The notes: a model not told the origin generated them from the sequence alone. Counted from the first letter of the stretch, positions 1-9,296 are shown. The stretch: DNA of 64,000 nucleotides from Novosphingopyxis iocasae (GCF_014334095.1 NZ_CP060495.1:1697001-1761000), one strand, 5' to 3'. A program made the numbers and translations.

Positions 1-382
1 CGGCCGCGATGGTAACCACTTTGAACGGTAGAGGCGTAAAGCCTGCCAGCAGCACGATGATCCACCCTTGCGCGTTGAACTGCTGCTTGAAGTGCTCGAA
101 CTCCGCGCCGACGCCGTAGAAATCCAGGATTGGCTGGCCGATCTTATCGAACAGGAAAAAGCCGATCGCATAGCCCAGCAGCGAACCGAGCACCGATGCG
201 ATGGTGCAGACCAGCGCATACCACCAGCTGCGCTGCGGCTTGGCAAGGCACATCGGTGCCAGCAGCACGTCCGGCGGGATGGGGAAGAAGCTCGATTCGG
301 CAAAAGATATACCGGCCAGCCAGCGCGGCGCGGTGCGATGCCCGGCCTTATCCAGCGTCCATTCGTAGAGGCGTCTCAGCAT
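1..382 (-). CDS. DedA/YqaA-like inner-membrane protein (C-terminus beyond window start)
   Basis: Partial gene: 127 codons from an ATG at 382 run off the left edge without a stop. The product is hydrophobic, with a TM stretch around SWWYALVCTIASVLGSLLGY and the motif TPLPFKVVTIAA, the P-x-K-V-x-T-I-A-A signature of DedA/VTT (SNARE-associated) membrane proteins. The opening (MLRRLYEWTLDKAG) and the segment FAESSFFPIPPDVLLAP fit the YqaA subgroup. DedA proteins are linked to lipid scrambling and membrane homeostasis; the substrate cannot be told from sequence. It is transcribed in the same direction as the symporter gene upstream, but a repeat element lies between them, so co-transcription is uncertain. 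Confidence 0.8.
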   Translation of the reverse strand, partial: MLRRLYEWTLDKAGHRTAPRWLAGISFAESSFFPIPPDVLLAPMCLAKPQRSWWYALVCTIASVLGSLLGYAIGFFLFDKIGQPILDFYGVGAEFEHFKQQFNAQGWIIVLLAGFTPLPFKVVTIAA

Positions 383-408
383 GAAATACTCGCACCCGCT
401 GCCAAGGC

Positions 409-488
409 CCGTTCGCCCTGAGCTTGTCGAAGGGCTGTACTGCTTCGCGCGGAAAAGAACAGGGTTTCGACAGGCTCAGCCCGAACGG
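409..488. repeat. Sphingomonad-type intergenic inverted repeat, copy 1
   Basis: About 80 bases: a left arm (CCGTTCGCCCTGAGCTTGTC and onward) and an inverted right arm (TTTCGACAGGCTCAGCCCGA) around a spacer containing TGTACTGCTTC. A second copy at 7806-7888 has the same arms and nearly the same spacer start. The form is that of REP-like, non-coding elements. It sits between two same-strand genes and could fold in the mRNA. Confidence 0.8.
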
Positions 489-510
489 AGATGGGGGCGA
501 TGCGCCGGAG

Positions 511-2079
511 CTAATGCCCCGGCGCGCCCGTCACCTCTTCGCTGAGTTCGGCCGGCGTCTCGCGGCCATGGTCCTTGCCGGCGTTTCGCACGCCGCGGGC
601 CAGCGCGAACACCACCCCAGACAGCGCCAGCAGCGCGATCATGTTCGGGATCACCATTGCCGCATTGGAAATATCACCCAGCCGCCAGATGAAATCGAGC
701 GGGGCGGATGCGCCGATATAGATGAAGATGCACCACAGCACGCGCCAGATCATGTGCAGGCGGCGCTCGCCCCGCTCGTTTGAGCCGGGCAGCTGATCGT
801 AGAGATAGGTGATCGCGCGCTCACCATAATAGCTCCACGTCAGGAGCGTGGTGAACACGAACAGGATCAGCGCAACCGATGCGATCAGCGTGCCGATCGG
901 GATACCTGCGACGTCCAGCGGGAATGCCGCGGCGAAAGCGCCGGATGTCATCCCGAAACCTTCCAGGTTGGAAGCTTGCCAGGCGTGCCTCACCGGCTCG
1001 CTCAGGCCGGTGACCGGATCGGTCGCCATGAACGGCCCCTCCACGGTCAGGATCACCAACGCCGTCATGGTGCAGATGACGATGGTATCGATGAACGTGC
1101 CGAGCATGGCGAAATTGCCCTGCGCGGCCGGATCGTTGGTCTGCGCCACGGCATGCGCGATCGGGGTGGAACCTTGTCCGGCCTCGTTGGAAAACAGGCC
1201 GCGGGCCACACCGGCACGGATCGCCAGCATCAACCCAGCGCCCACGAAACCGCCGCTTGCGGACTGCGCATTGAACGCGCCGCTGAAGATGCGCCCGAAG
1301 GTTTCCGGAATGTCAGCGATGTTGAGCAGGATCGCGATGATCGCCATGATGATGTAAGCGCTCGCCATGAACGGCACGACCTTTTCGGCCACCGCGCCGA
1401 TCGATTTGATGCCGCCGATGATGACCACGAAAACGGCAATCGCGGTGATGATACCGCCGATCCAGTCTTCCAGACCGGTCAGCTCGTTGATGGAATCCGC
1501 GACCGAATTGGCCTGAATGCCGTTGCCGGTGACGAGTGCGGAAAACAGGGTGCCGATGCAGAACAGGATCGCCAGCCACTTCCATTTCGGGCCGAGGCCG
1601 TAGGTGATGTAGCTCATCGGTCCGCCGCGATATTCGCCGTCGGGCGTGCGTTCGCGAAAGCGCACCGCAAGCGCACCTTCGGCAAAACCCAGCGCCATGC
1701 CGATCAGCGCGGTGATCCACATCCAGAAGATCGCGCCAGGCCCGCCCAGCGCGATGGCCGTGGCGACACCGGCCAGATTGCCCGTGCCCACCTGGCCCGA
1801 TAGCGCGGTGGAAAGCGCCGCGAACGGGCTGATCTCACCAGCTGCGCCCTTGTCCGATTTCACGAAGAGCTTGCGGAAGGCGGGAATGAGGTTGCGGATC
1901 GGATAGCCGCGCAGACCGATCATGATCCACAGGCCGCCGCCCAGCAAGATGATCACCATCGGCGGGAAGGGAATCACCTCCGTGCCGTTCCAGGTGCCGC
2001 CCCAAATGAAGTCCGATACGTTGATGACCGGATCGGTCCAACGCTCGAACGCCGCGGCCATGCCGCCTCCGCTTGCCAT
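511..2079 (-). CDS. Alanine/glycine:sodium (AGCS family) symporter
   Basis: 522 residues, a normal length for the AGCS (AlsT/DagA) family, which imports alanine or glycine with sodium across the inner membrane. About ten hydrophobic segments are visible. The family's conserved core is clear: GQVGTGNLAGVATAIALGGPG near residue 95 and GVARGLFSNEAGQGSTPIAHA near residue 300. The ATG at 2079 has a GAGGGAAA ribosome-binding site about 9 bases upstream; an in-frame ATG at 2061 is an alternative. Substrate preference (alanine, glycine or D-isomers) cannot be decided. It is a single-gene unit; the next gene upstream ends in its own terminator. Confidence 0.92.
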   Translation of the reverse strand: MASGGGMAAAFERWTDPVINVSDFIWGGTWNGTEVIPFPPMVIILLGGGLWIMIGLRGYPIRNLIPAFRKLFVKSDKGAAGEISPFAALSTALSGQVGTGNLAGVATAIALGGPGAIFWMWITALIGMALGFAEGALAVRFRERTPDGEYRGGPMSYITYGLGPKWKWLAILFCIGTLFSALVTGNGIQANSVADSINELTGLEDWIGGIITAIAVFVVIIGGIKSIGAVAEKVVPFMASAYIIMAIIAILLNIADIPETFGRIFSGAFNAQSASGGFVGAGLMLAIRAGVARGLFSNEAGQGSTPIAHAVAQTNDPAAQGNFAMLGTFIDTIVICTMTALVILTVEGPFMATDPVTGLSEPVRHAWQASNLEGFGMTSGAFAAAFPLDVAGIPIGTLIASVALILFVFTTLLTWSYYGERAITYLYDQLPGSNERGERRLHMIWRVLWCIFIYIGASAPLDFIWRLGDISNAAMVIPNMIALLALSGVVFALARGVRNAGKDHGRETPAELSEEVTGAPGH

Positions 2080-2219
2080 GATATGCTTTCCCTCGGCGGC
2101 TATTGCCGCTCCCTTGCCCTCGTTCAGCCAGCAGGCTTAGCAAAGGAAGGCGCGATGGCAAGCCGCGGGGGCCCATTGCCAAGTCCTGGCGAATGGGCGC
2201 CGCAGAGTCGATCGGCGCT

Positions 2220-2254
2220 GAAAAAGAAAGGGCGAGCCGTCACCGGCCCGCCCT
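2220..2254 (-). terminator. Rho-independent terminator of the DJ-1/PfpI gene
   Basis: Read on the minus strand, AGGGCGGGCCGG, a three-base loop and CGGCTCGCCCT form a GC-rich hairpin followed by TTTCTTTTTC. It lies about 25 bases after the stop at 2280. Confidence 0.8.
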
Positions 2255-2279
2255 GAAATGTTTATCTTTGACGCTAAGT

Positions 2280-2837
2280 TTAGGCGTCTGCACCCTCCAG
2301 TACAGCGCTTGCGATCGCTGCACAGAAGTTGTCGAGATCATCCGGATTGCGGCTGGTGATAAGATTGTCATCCACGACCACGCTTTCATCGACCACTTCC
2401 GCTCCGGCATTGGAGAGGTCCGTACGGATCGACTTGTAGCTGGTAGCCTTGCGCCCGTTGATGATCTCCGCTTCGATCAGCAGCCACGGTGCGTGGCAGA
2501 TAGCCGCCACGGTTTTGCCCGAGCTATCGAATTCGCGGATCAGGTCGAGCACCGAGTCTTCGACGCGAAGAAGATCAGGGTTGATCTGTCCGCCCGGCAG
2601 CACCAGCGCGTCATAATCGTCGACTGAAACGTCGGCGACCAGCTTGTCGACTTCTACGCTATCGCCCCAGTCGTCCTCGTCCCAAGCCTTGATCTCACCC
2701 TCTGCAAGCGATGCGATATGGACCGTCGCGCCTGCACCGGAGAGCTGATCGCGCGGCTCCAGAAGCTCGGATTGCTCGAACCCGTCGGTTGCAATGATTA
2801 GGATGTTGAGACCCGTAAGATCCTGTTCGATAGCCAT
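2280..2837 (-). CDS. DJ-1/PfpI-family protein (type 1 glutamine amidotransferase fold)
   Basis: 185 residues, the usual size for the PfpI/YhbO/general stress protein 18 group. DALVLPGGQINPDLLR and the nucleophile elbow AAICHAPWLLIEA, with Cys followed by His, are diagnostic. Relatives have been described as proteases, deglycases or glyoxalases and are often stress-linked; which activity applies here is not visible. The start is supported by an AAGGAAGGAG ribosome-binding site before ATG 2837. It is monocistronic, with terminators on both sides of its transcript. Confidence 0.9.
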   Translation of the reverse strand: MAIEQDLTGLNILIIATDGFEQSELLEPRDQLSGAGATVHIASLAEGEIKAWDEDDWGDSVEVDKLVADVSVDDYDALVLPGGQINPDLLRVEDSVLDLIREFDSSGKTVAAICHAPWLLIEAEIINGRKATSYKSIRTDLSNAGAEVVDESVVVDDNLITSRNPDDLDNFCAAIASAVLEGADA

Positions 2838-2950
2838 GGGAGAAACTCCTTCCTTTGAAGCTGTTCGGAAGGATCAACAACGCTGGCGCGCCGGAGTTCC
2901 GCGAGGCTGCATGCTTATAGAGGTAACAACCGCACGCCATCTGCCGACAA

Positions 2951-2983
2951 GAAAAAAGGGGCGCTCCTCATGGAGCGCCCCTG
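2951..2983 (-). terminator. Rho-independent terminator after the 182-residue hypothetical gene
   Basis: On the minus strand AGGGGCGCTCC, a four-base loop and GGAGCGCCCCT form an 11-bp perfect stem followed by TTTTTTC. It lies about 27 bases beyond the stop at 3010. Confidence 0.9.
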
Positions 2984-3009
2984 TTCAATCGAGCCGGGAC
3001 CTGAGCGAG

Positions 3010-3558
3010 TCAGTTCGCTTTTCCGGCATCTACCTTTTCAACCCATTCGGGGAAAAAGCTTGGTGCGCGCTTGGACCAGCCGGTCGCCGTCGCTGCGGCT
3101 TCGGTGATCGACTGCAGCAATTTCTTGCGCTGTTCGGGCTGCAGCTGCGGCAGGGTCGCCGCGGCGCAGAAGGCACCGGGAAGCCAAGGCCGCGCGTCGG
3201 CACCGAGCAAGCGCTCATAAAGGAAGCGATAGGATGCGAAGCTTTCGATCCGCCCCTGCCCAAGATCGAACGCCGAAACCGTGATCAGCGGTGACATGAA
3301 CGGCTCCGCCGCATCGATGTCGCTCGACGTAGGAATGAGGCCGCGCAGCGCTTCGAGCCGCTCATACAGGCGATATTGGGCGCGGATGCTGGCGACTTCG
3401 CCAACATCGCGGCTCCAGCGCTTGACGGCGTCTTCGCGCTCAAAAGCCACGTCGAGCGAGCGCCGGATGTAGCGCTGCGTCGCGGCGGTGAAGCCTGCGA
3501 ATTCCTTCATTTCTGCCAGGGTAACCATTCCCGGCGCTTCGCTGGTCTGATCGGTCAT
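3010..3558 (-). CDS. Conserved-looking hypothetical protein, 182 residues
   Basis: I do not recognise a family. The protein is soluble and mostly helical in appearance, with no signal peptide, membrane segment or obvious catalytic motif. Residues 10-75 are rich in charged residues and Arg/Tyr (RYIRRSLDVAFEREDAVKRW). A ribosome-binding site (GGGAG about 9 bases before ATG 3558) and a strong terminator directly after the gene show it is expressed on its own. It is divergent from the histidine kinase gene 214 bases away. The intervening 3559-3772 carries A+T-richer sequence suited to promoters, but no clear box was assigned. Confidence 0.75.
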   Translation of the reverse strand: MTDQTSEAPGMVTLAEMKEFAGFTAATQRYIRRSLDVAFEREDAVKRWSRDVGEVASIRAQYRLYERLEALRGLIPTSSDIDAAEPFMSPLITVSAFDLGQGRIESFASYRFLYERLLGADARPWLPGAFCAAATLPQLQPEQRKKLLQSITEAAATATGWSKRAPSFFPEWVEKVDAGKAN

Positions 3559-3772
3559 AATGTCAGGCTCCCAACCCGTGTTCGACAGAGGATCGTCATA
3601 TCATGGACATGGTGAATGTTATCTTAAAGCGCAAATTGACGCATCGCAGCAAGGTTATTGCGCCAATGGCCGGGAATTGAAATTTCGCTGTGACATTCCC
3701 GCACGAAACGATGCGGTGACGTAACGGTGCGCCGATGCAGACAAGCCGCCGCCAAGCCGCTAATCCGCCGCC

Positions 3773-4873
3773 ATGACCCTCGCCCCGATGCCCCGCAGAA
3801 CGATTTCCCTGCGCCTGGCGTTCCTTTCCATCGTCGGCTTCTGGGCTGTTTATGCCGTGGTCAACACCGCGCGTGCCGCCGTGATGGGCTTTCCGGCGCA
3901 GGACGAGCTGATCTGGCGTCGCATCGCGGTCACCCTCGTCGGCATCGGCCTGACATTCTGCTTCTGCCTGCTGCTGCGCCTGTTCGACGACCGGCCGTTC
4001 GGCCAACGCATTACCGCGGCCTTTATCGGCGCCGCACCGACCGCGATCTTGATGAGCCTGTTCAATTACTGGCTGTTCAATGTCTACGATCCGGAGCGGA
4101 TCTTTGCTGGCGCGCCCGATATCGGCATCCAGCAACCCCTGAGCATGGTCCAGACGCTCGCGGAGTTGGCGCTCAACCGCTACTTCTTCCTTGCCGCCTG
4201 GGGCATGTTGTTTTTGGCGCTGAGCTACGCCCGCGAGGTGCGCGCGGCGGAGCGACAGGCAGCGCGGCTCAGCCAGGCCGCGCACGAGGCCGAGCTGCGC
4301 GCGCTGCGGTATCAGGTGAACCCGCATTTCCTGTTCAACACGCTCAATTCGCTCAGTTCCCTGGTGATGCGCGGCGATGCCGACCGCGCCGAAGCGATGA
4401 TCATGAACCTTGCCACCTTCTACCGCACCAGCCTTACCAGCGATCCGCTGGCCGATGTCACACTGGCCGAAGAAGTGGAGGCGCAGTCGCTCTACCTCGC
4501 GATCGAGTCGGTGCGCTATCCCGAGCGCCTGCGCAGCCGAATCGAAGTGAGCGAGGCGGCTGCGCGGGCCAGGGTTCCCGCACTGATTCTCCAGCCGCTT
4601 GTCGAAAACGCGATCAAGCACGGCGTGTCGCGGGCGCGCGGGCCCGTCACGATCACAATCCGCGCACGGGTGGACGAAGCGACGCTGTTCATCAGCGTGA
4701 CGGATGACGGCGCCGGAGGCTCCACGATGCGCGGCGAGCCGGGCGGCATCGGCCTCGTCAATGTTCGCGATCGACTGGAAGCGCGCTATGGAAGCCGCGC
4801 ACGCTTCTCCGCCTCGCCGGATGCGGAAGGCGGGTTCGTCAACCGACTGGAGATACCGCTGGATGTCCGCTGA
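3773..4873 (+). CDS. LytS/YehU-type sensor histidine kinase
   Basis: 366 residues. Residues 10-150 hold four hydrophobic membrane segments with no large periplasmic domain. The cytoplasmic part is a His_kinase (LytS-like) domain: phosphoacceptor His185 in QVNPHFLFNTLNSL, an N-box in PLVENAIKHG and a G-box with DDGAGG and GGIGLVNVRDRL. Such kinases transfer phosphate to LytTR response regulators, and the next gene is one, overlapping by 11 bases, so this is a cognate pair. The stimulus is unknown; the short loops suggest sensing within or at the membrane. The ATG at 3773 precedes the first TM segment by about ten residues. Confidence 0.93.
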   Translation: MTLAPMPRRTISLRLAFLSIVGFWAVYAVVNTARAAVMGFPAQDELIWRRIAVTLVGIGLTFCFCLLLRLFDDRPFGQRITAAFIGAAPTAILMSLFNYWLFNVYDPERIFAGAPDIGIQQPLSMVQTLAELALNRYFFLAAWGMLFLALSYAREVRAAERQAARLSQAAHEAELRALRYQVNPHFLFNTLNSLSSLVMRGDADRAEAMIMNLATFYRTSLTSDPLADVTLAEEVEAQSLYLAIESVRYPERLRSRIEVSEAAARARVPALILQPLVENAIKHGVSRARGPVTITIRARVDEATLFISVTDDGAGGSTMRGEPGGIGLVNVRDRLEARYGSRARFSASPDAEGGFVNRLEIPLDVR

Positions 4874-5588
4874 TACGTTGAACACGCTGATCGTTGATGA
4901 CGAGCCGCTTGCCGTGGAGCGGCTTGAACGATTGGTGGCAGGCATCGACAGGCTGGAACTTGCCGGCACCGCCAGCGATGGCGACGCGGCGCTTAAAGCC
5001 GTGCGCGCGGGCGGCATCGATCTGCTGCTCCTCGACATCGCGATGCCGGGCCGCGACGGGATCGCCGTGGCGCGCGCGCTTAGCGGTATGCGGTCCCCGC
5101 CCGCGATCATTTTCTGCACCGCATTCGATGGATTTGCGGTCGAGGCGTTCGAGCTGGGCGTGGCGGACTATGTGCTGAAGCCGGTGGCGCAGGACCGCCT
5201 TGAGAAGGCCGTCGCACGCGTTCTGGCAGCCCGAAGCGAAAAGAGGCCGGAGCCAGTGGGCGCACAGGAATTCTGGGTGCCGCACCGATCCGAACTGATC
5301 CGCGTCGCCGCTGAAGACATCGACCGGATCGAGGCAGAGCGCGACTATATGCGGTTGCATCTGGGTGACCGCAGCTATCTGCTGCACGAGACCATCGGCG
5401 CGCTGGAAGAGCGGCTGGACGAAGCAAAATTCCTGCGCATTCACCGCAGCCACATCGTGCGGCGGGATTTTGTTACCGGCCTGCGCCATGAGGGCGGCGG
5501 CGTCTGGCATGCCCAGCTTGCGGACGGCGAATCCCTGCGGATAGGCCGGAAATATCTGAATCAGGCGAAGGAAATAGCTGGGCGATGA
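4863..5588 (+). CDS. LytTR-type DNA-binding response regulator
   Basis: 241 residues starting at ATG 4863, which overlaps the kinase stop by 11 bases; longer readings upstream would run through the kinase gene. The receiver domain (residues 8-120) has acidic DDE at 12-14, phosphoacceptor Asp58 in LLLLDIAMPG, and a late Lys in VLKPV. The LytTR domain follows (about 138-240), with ERDYMRLHLGDRSYLLHETI and FLRIHRSHIVRRD typical of the fold. These regulators bind direct repeats upstream of targets. The gene ends within an 8-bp stem hairpin at 5576-5598 shared with the convergent thiG end. The targets are unknown. Confidence 0.93.
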   Translation: MSADTLNTLIVDDEPLAVERLERLVAGIDRLELAGTASDGDAALKAVRAGGIDLLLLDIAMPGRDGIAVARALSGMRSPPAIIFCTAFDGFAVEAFELGVADYVLKPVAQDRLEKAVARVLAARSEKRPEPVGAQEFWVPHRSELIRVAAEDIDRIEAERDYMRLHLGDRSYLLHETIGALEERLDEAKFLRIHRSHIVRRDFVTGLRHEGGGVWHAQLADGESLRIGRKYLNQAKEIAGR

Positions 5589-5604
5589 GTGCCCAGCTCT
5601 CCGT

Positions 5605-6387
5605 TCAGATCAGCCCCGCCAACGGGCTCGACGGATCGGCATAGCGGCGCTGCGCCATGCGACCGGCGCGATAACTGTGCCGCCCGGCCTGCACTGCCAA
5701 CTTCATCGCCTCGGCCATCCGCAGCGGGTCCTTCGCCTCGGCGATGGCGGTGTTCATCAGCACGCCGTCGCAGCCAAGTTCCATCGCGATTGCCGCGTCC
5801 GATGCCGTGCCGACGCCGGCATCGACCAGGACCGGCACATTCGCGCCCTCGACAATCAGGCGGATGGTCACGCGGTTCTGGATACCGAGGCCGGAGCCGA
5901 TCGGCGCGCCCAGCGGCATGATCGCGACGGCGCCTGCCTCCTCCAGTTGCTTCGCCGCGATCGGATCGTCCACGCAATAGACCATCGGCTTAAAGCCTTC
6001 GGCCACCAGCGTTTCCGTGGCCTTCAATGTCTCGCGCATGTCGGGATAGAGCGTTTTCGCCTCCCCCAGCACTTCCAGCTTCACCAGATCCCAGCCGCCC
6101 GCCTCGCGCGCAAGGCGCAGCGTGCGAACAGCTTCATCGGCGGTGAAGCAGCCCGCCGTGTTGGGCAGAAAGGTGTAGTCCTTCGGGCTGATATGATCGG
6201 TCAGCATCGGCTGAGTGGGGTCCGACACGTTCACGCGCCGCACCGCCACGGTGATGATCTCCGCCCCGCTCGCCTTCAGCGCGGCTGCGTTCTGTTCGAA
6301 GTCCTTATATTTCCCCGTACCGACGATGAGGCGCGAGTTGAAAGTCTGGCCGGCAACGGTCCAGGTATCGGGAGAAGAATCGGTCAT
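5605..6387 (-). CDS. thiG: Thiazole synthase ThiG
   Basis: 260 residues, standard ThiG length. ThiG builds the thiazole phosphate of thiamine from deoxyxylulose phosphate, dehydroglycine and the ThiS thiocarboxylate. Diagnostic segments are [14 protein letters not shown], the Schiff-base lysine region [31 protein letters not shown] and [20 protein letters not shown]. The gene lies 111 bases downstream of thiS on the same strand. No thiE, thiO or thiH lies in the window, so the dehydroglycine source is elsewhere. It is convergent with, and only 16 bases from, the LytTR regulator gene. Confidence 0.96.
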   Translation of the reverse strand: MTDSSPDTWTVAGQTFNSRLIVGTGKYKDFEQNAAALKASGAEIITVAVRRVNVSDPTQPMLTDHISPKDYTFLPNTAGCFTADEAVRTLRLAREAGGWDLVKLEVLGEAKTLYPDMRETLKATETLVAEGFKPMVYCVDDPIAAKQLEEAGAVAIMPLGAPIGSGLGIQNRVTIRLIVEGANVPVLVDAGVGTASDAAIAMELGCDGVLMNTAIAEAKDPLRMAEAMKLAVQAGRHSYRAGRMAQRRYADPSSPLAGLI

Positions 6388-6498
6388 GTACCGGACTTAG
6401 GAGCGCGCGGGCGGTGAATAAACCCTCCCCGTGAACGACCGCTATGAAGAGTCCCGACGAGCGCATCAACCGTCGGCATCACGTGGCGGCGCGCCCGA

Positions 6499-6699
6499 TC
6501 AGCCTCCGCCGACGAAGTGGACAATCTCGAACACATCGCCTTCTTCCACCATCACCTGGTCCAGCGAGCCGCGCGGCACGATCTCGCGGTTGCGTTCCAC
6601 CGCCAGCTTTTCCGGATGGAGCCCGAGCGCGCGCAACATGTCGGCGACGGTGCCGCTTTCCACGCGTTTCGCATCGCCGTTGATCGTGACGTTCAGCAT
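6499..6699 (-). CDS. thiS: Sulfur carrier protein ThiS
   Basis: 66 residues with a beta-grasp pattern (MLNVTINGDAKRVESGTVAD), the conserved AVERNREIVPR segment and a C-terminal Gly-Gly-Gly that provides the diglycine end activated by adenylation and thiocarboxylated. It donates sulfur to ThiG, encoded just downstream on the same strand. No THI-box (TPP riboswitch) sequence is recognisable upstream, but a 10-bp hairpin lies in the divergent region shared with aroQ. Confidence 0.93.
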   Translation of the reverse strand: MLNVTINGDAKRVESGTVADMLRALGLHPEKLAVERNREIVPRGSLDQVMVEEGDVFEIVHFVGGG

Positions 6700-6726
6700 A
6701 GCCCTGCTCTAGCGCGCGGGGTGCCA

Positions 6727-6751
6727 GGAAGTCGAGGGGCGCTCGACTTCC
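6727..6751. repeat. Perfect hairpin in the thiS/aroQ divergent region
   Basis: GGAAGTCGAG, a five-base loop and CTCGACTTCC make a 10-bp perfect inverted repeat between the divergent thiS and aroQ genes. There is no T-tract on either side, so it is not a typical terminator. It may be an operator or leader structure; no regulator is assigned. Confidence 0.6.
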
Positions 6752-6808
6752 CCCGCACGCGGCGTTTAAAGGGGGGCAAGAGCACTTACGGCAAAAAAGG
6801 GGGCAGAC

Positions 6809-7249
6809 TTGGCCGACCGGCAGACCATCTTCGTCCTCAACGGACCCAATCTCAACCTGCTCGGTATGCGCGAGCCAGATGTCTACGGTCCCGAAACGCT
6901 GGATGATATCGCAGGGCGACTGGAAGACCGCGCGGCCGACCTCGGCTTCGATATCGATTTGCGCCAATCCAACCATGAGGGTCATCTGATCGACTGGCTG
7001 CACGAGGCAGCGGCGAGCCAGGCCAAAGCGGTGCTGCTGAATGCAGGCGCGTTCACGCACACCTCGATCGCGCTTTACGATGCCATCCGCGCGATCGATG
7101 TGCCGGTGATCGAGGTTCATCTGTCCAACCCCCATGCACGCGAAAGCTTTCGCCATCGCAGCTGGATTGCCCGCGCGGCCAAGGGAACCGTCAGTGGCTT
7201 CGGCGCGCTGTCCTACGAACTCGCGCTGGACGCGGCGGCCCGGCTCTGA
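6809..7249 (+). CDS. aroQ: Type II 3-dehydroquinate dehydratase
   Basis: 146 residues, the size of the dodecameric type II enzyme of the shikimate pathway (3-dehydroquinate to 3-dehydroshikimate). It shows [20 protein letters not shown] with the catalytic Tyr at 26, [15 protein letters not shown], and [17 protein letters not shown] with the catalytic His. The start must be the TTG at 6809: it has an AAGGGGG ribosome-binding site a few bases upstream, and the first in-frame ATG lies inside the catalytic motif. It is followed by accB-accC, a pairing common in proteobacteria. Confidence 0.95.
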   Translation: MADRQTIFVLNGPNLNLLGMREPDVYGPETLDDIAGRLEDRAADLGFDIDLRQSNHEGHLIDWLHEAAASQAKAVLLNAGAFTHTSIALYDAIRAIDVPVIEVHLSNPHARESFRHRSWIARAAKGTVSGFGALSYELALDAAARL

Positions 7250-7295
7250 TTAAGCAGCCGCAACGTGAAATATCATAACAAGGGTTTGAAAGCCT

Positions 7296-7787
7296 ATGTC
7301 CGACGAACATGAAAAACCCAGCGAGGGACCAATGAACATCGACGTATCGATGGTGCGCGAACTGGCCGAGATGCTCGGCGATACCGGCCTCAGCGATATC
7401 GAGGTGGAAGACGGCCCGCGCCGCATCCGTGTCTCGCGCAACATTCAGGCCGCAGCGGCACCGGTTGCCGCGCCCGCTCCGGCGACAGCCGCTGCGCCGA
7501 GCGCCGCACCTGCTCAAGCCGCCGCGCCGCAGACCGACAGCGCAGATGATGATGCCAACGCCATCCGTTCGCCCATGGTCGGCACCTGCTATCTCGCCAG
7601 CGAGCCGGGTGCCAAGCCGTTCATCAGCGAGGGGCAGAAGGTGGAAGCGGGCGATACGCTGGTGATCGTGGAGGCGATGAAGGTGATGAACCCGATCAGC
7701 GCACCAAGCGCCGGGACGGTGAAGAAGATCATGGTCTCCAACGGCCAGCCGGTCGAGTTCGATCAGCCACTGGTGATTATCGAATAG
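7296..7787 (+). CDS. accB: Biotin carboxyl carrier protein of acetyl-CoA carboxylase
   Basis: 163 residues. An N-terminal helix region is followed by an Ala/Pro linker (about 50-80) and a biotinyl domain ending in [12 protein letters not shown], with Lys129 as the biotinylation site. It carries biotin between the carboxylase and transcarboxylase sites in fatty acid synthesis. The ATG at 7296 is used here; an in-frame ATG at 7332 has a better GAGGGA ribosome-binding site and would remove 12 residues. accC follows after 147 bases that contain an inverted repeat element. Confidence 0.95.
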   Translation: MSDEHEKPSEGPMNIDVSMVRELAEMLGDTGLSDIEVEDGPRRIRVSRNIQAAAAPVAAPAPATAAAPSAAPAQAAAPQTDSADDDANAIRSPMVGTCYLASEPGAKPFISEGQKVEAGDTLVIVEAMKVMNPISAPSAGTVKKIMVSNGQPVEFDQPLVIIE

Positions 7788-7805
7788 AATCTCTCGTCCC
7801 GCACT

Positions 7806-7888
7806 CCGTTCGCCCTGAGCCTGTCGAAGGGCGGTACTGCTTCTGTTAGGGTGGGGGAAAGGCGGGGCTTCAACAAGCTCAGCCCGGA
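7806..7888. repeat. Sphingomonad-type intergenic inverted repeat, copy 2
   Basis: Same element as at 409-488: left arm CCGTTCGCCCTGAGCCTGTC, spacer beginning GGTACTGCTTC, and a degenerate inverted right arm (GCTTCAACAAGCTCAGCCCG). It lies inside the presumed accB-accC transcript, so it will be transcribed and may fold, altering the accB to accC mRNA ratio. That effect is inferred. Confidence 0.75.
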
Positions 7889-7934
7889 CAGAAATTTTTT
7901 GGCAGCGTAGAACCGAGAAGGGTCAACGAAACCC

Positions 7935-9296
7935 ATGCCCATCAATAAACTGCTGATCGCGAACCGCGGCGAGATTGCGCTGCGTATTCATCGCGCCGCC
8001 CACGAGATGGGCATCAAGACCATCGCCGTGCACAGCACTGCGGACGCCGACGCCATGCATGTGCGCCTGGCGGACGAGGCGATCTGCATCGGCCCGCCGC
8101 CGGCAACCGACAGCTATCTCAACATTCCCGCGATCATCAGCGCTGCCGAAATCAGCCAGGCGGACGCCATTCACCCCGGTTACGGCTTCCTGTCCGAGAA
8201 TGCGAAGTTTGCCGAGATCGTAGAGAGCCACGGCATCATCTGGGTCGGCCCCAAACCCGAACATATCGAGACGATGGGCGACAAGGTAGCCGCCAAGAAG
8301 ACCGCGGGCGCGTTGGGCCTGCCGCTGGTTCCCGGCTCTGCCGGTGCGATCGAGGATCTGGACGAGGCCAAGGCGCTAGCCGCGGACATCGGCTATCCGG
8401 TGATCATCAAGGCGGCGTCCGGCGGCGGCGGCCGCGGCATGAAGGTGGTGAACGACGAGCAGGAGCTCGAAGCCCAGATGGGCCAGGCGCGCAGCGAGGC
8501 GAAGGCCGCGTTTGGCGATGCCACGGTCTACATGGAAAAATATCTCGCCGACCCGCGCCATATCGAATTTCAGGTGTTCGGCGACGGCAAGGGCAATGCG
8601 ATCCATCTGGGCGAACGCGACTGCTCGCTGCAGCGGCGCCATCAGAAGGTGCTGGAGGAAGCCCCCTCCCCCGTCATCACCGCCGAAGAGCGCGAGCGCA
8701 TGGGTTCCACCGTGGTCAAGGCGATGGCCGACATGGGCTATCGCGGCGCCGGCACAATCGAGTTTCTTTACGAAAATGGCGAGTTCTTCTTCATCGAGAT
8801 GAACACGCGCCTGCAGGTCGAACATCCGGTGACCGAGATGATCACCGGCATGGATCTCGTGCGCGAACAGATCCGCATCGCGTGCGGCGAGCCACTGTCC
8901 AAGACGCAGGACGAAATTCAATTCAATGGCCACGCCATCGAATGCCGGATCAATGCCGAGGACCCGGAAAACTTCACGCCGTCGCCGGGCAAGGTGACCG
9001 CCTACCACGCCCCCGGAGGCCTGTTCGTGCGCGTCGATAGCGGTCTTTATCAGGGCTATTCGGTGCCGCCTTATTATGACAGCATGATCGCCAAGCTGAT
9101 TGTCTTCGGCCACAGCCGCGAAGGCTGTCTGATGCGCCTTAACCGCGCGCTCGAGGAGTTTGTGATCGAGGGGATGAAGACCACCATCCCGCTGCATCAG
9201 AAGCTGCTGACGGACGAGGAATTCCGCGCCGGCGACTATACGATCAAATGGCTGGAGAAGTGGCTCGCCGATCAGCGCGAGGCCAAGACGAACTGA
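7935..9296 (+). CDS. accC: Biotin carboxylase subunit of acetyl-CoA carboxylase
   Basis: 453 residues, the standard AccC length. It opens with [17 protein letters not shown]. The ATP-grasp domain shows the glycine-rich loop [12 protein letters not shown] and the active-site region [19 protein letters not shown], with [12 protein letters not shown] following. The enzyme carboxylates biotin on AccB using bicarbonate and ATP. It is downstream of accB in the usual order; accA and accD are not in the window. Confidence 0.97.
   Translation: MPINKLLIANRGEIALRIHRAAHEMGIKTIAVHSTADADAMHVRLADEAICIGPPPATDSYLNIPAIISAAEISQADAIHPGYGFLSENAKFAEIVESHGIIWVGPKPEHIETMGDKVAAKKTAGALGLPLVPGSAGAIEDLDEAKALAADIGYPVIIKAASGGGGRGMKVVNDEQELEAQMGQARSEAKAAFGDATVYMEKYLADPRHIEFQVFGDGKGNAIHLGERDCSLQRRHQKVLEEAPSPVITAEERERMGSTVVKAMADMGYRGAGTIEFLYENGEFFFIEMNTRLQVEHPVTEMITGMDLVREQIRIACGEPLSKTQDEIQFNGHAIECRINAEDPENFTPSPGKVTAYHAPGGLFVRVDSGLYQGYSVPPYYDSMIAKLIVFGHSREGCLMRLNRALEEFVIEGMKTTIPLHQKLLTDEEFRAGDYTIKWLEKWLADQREAKTN

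Noticed and set aside
3596..5119. A 507-codon minus-strand frame over the kinase and regulator genes
   Set aside because: Antisense to a convincing two-component pair; low-complexity translation.
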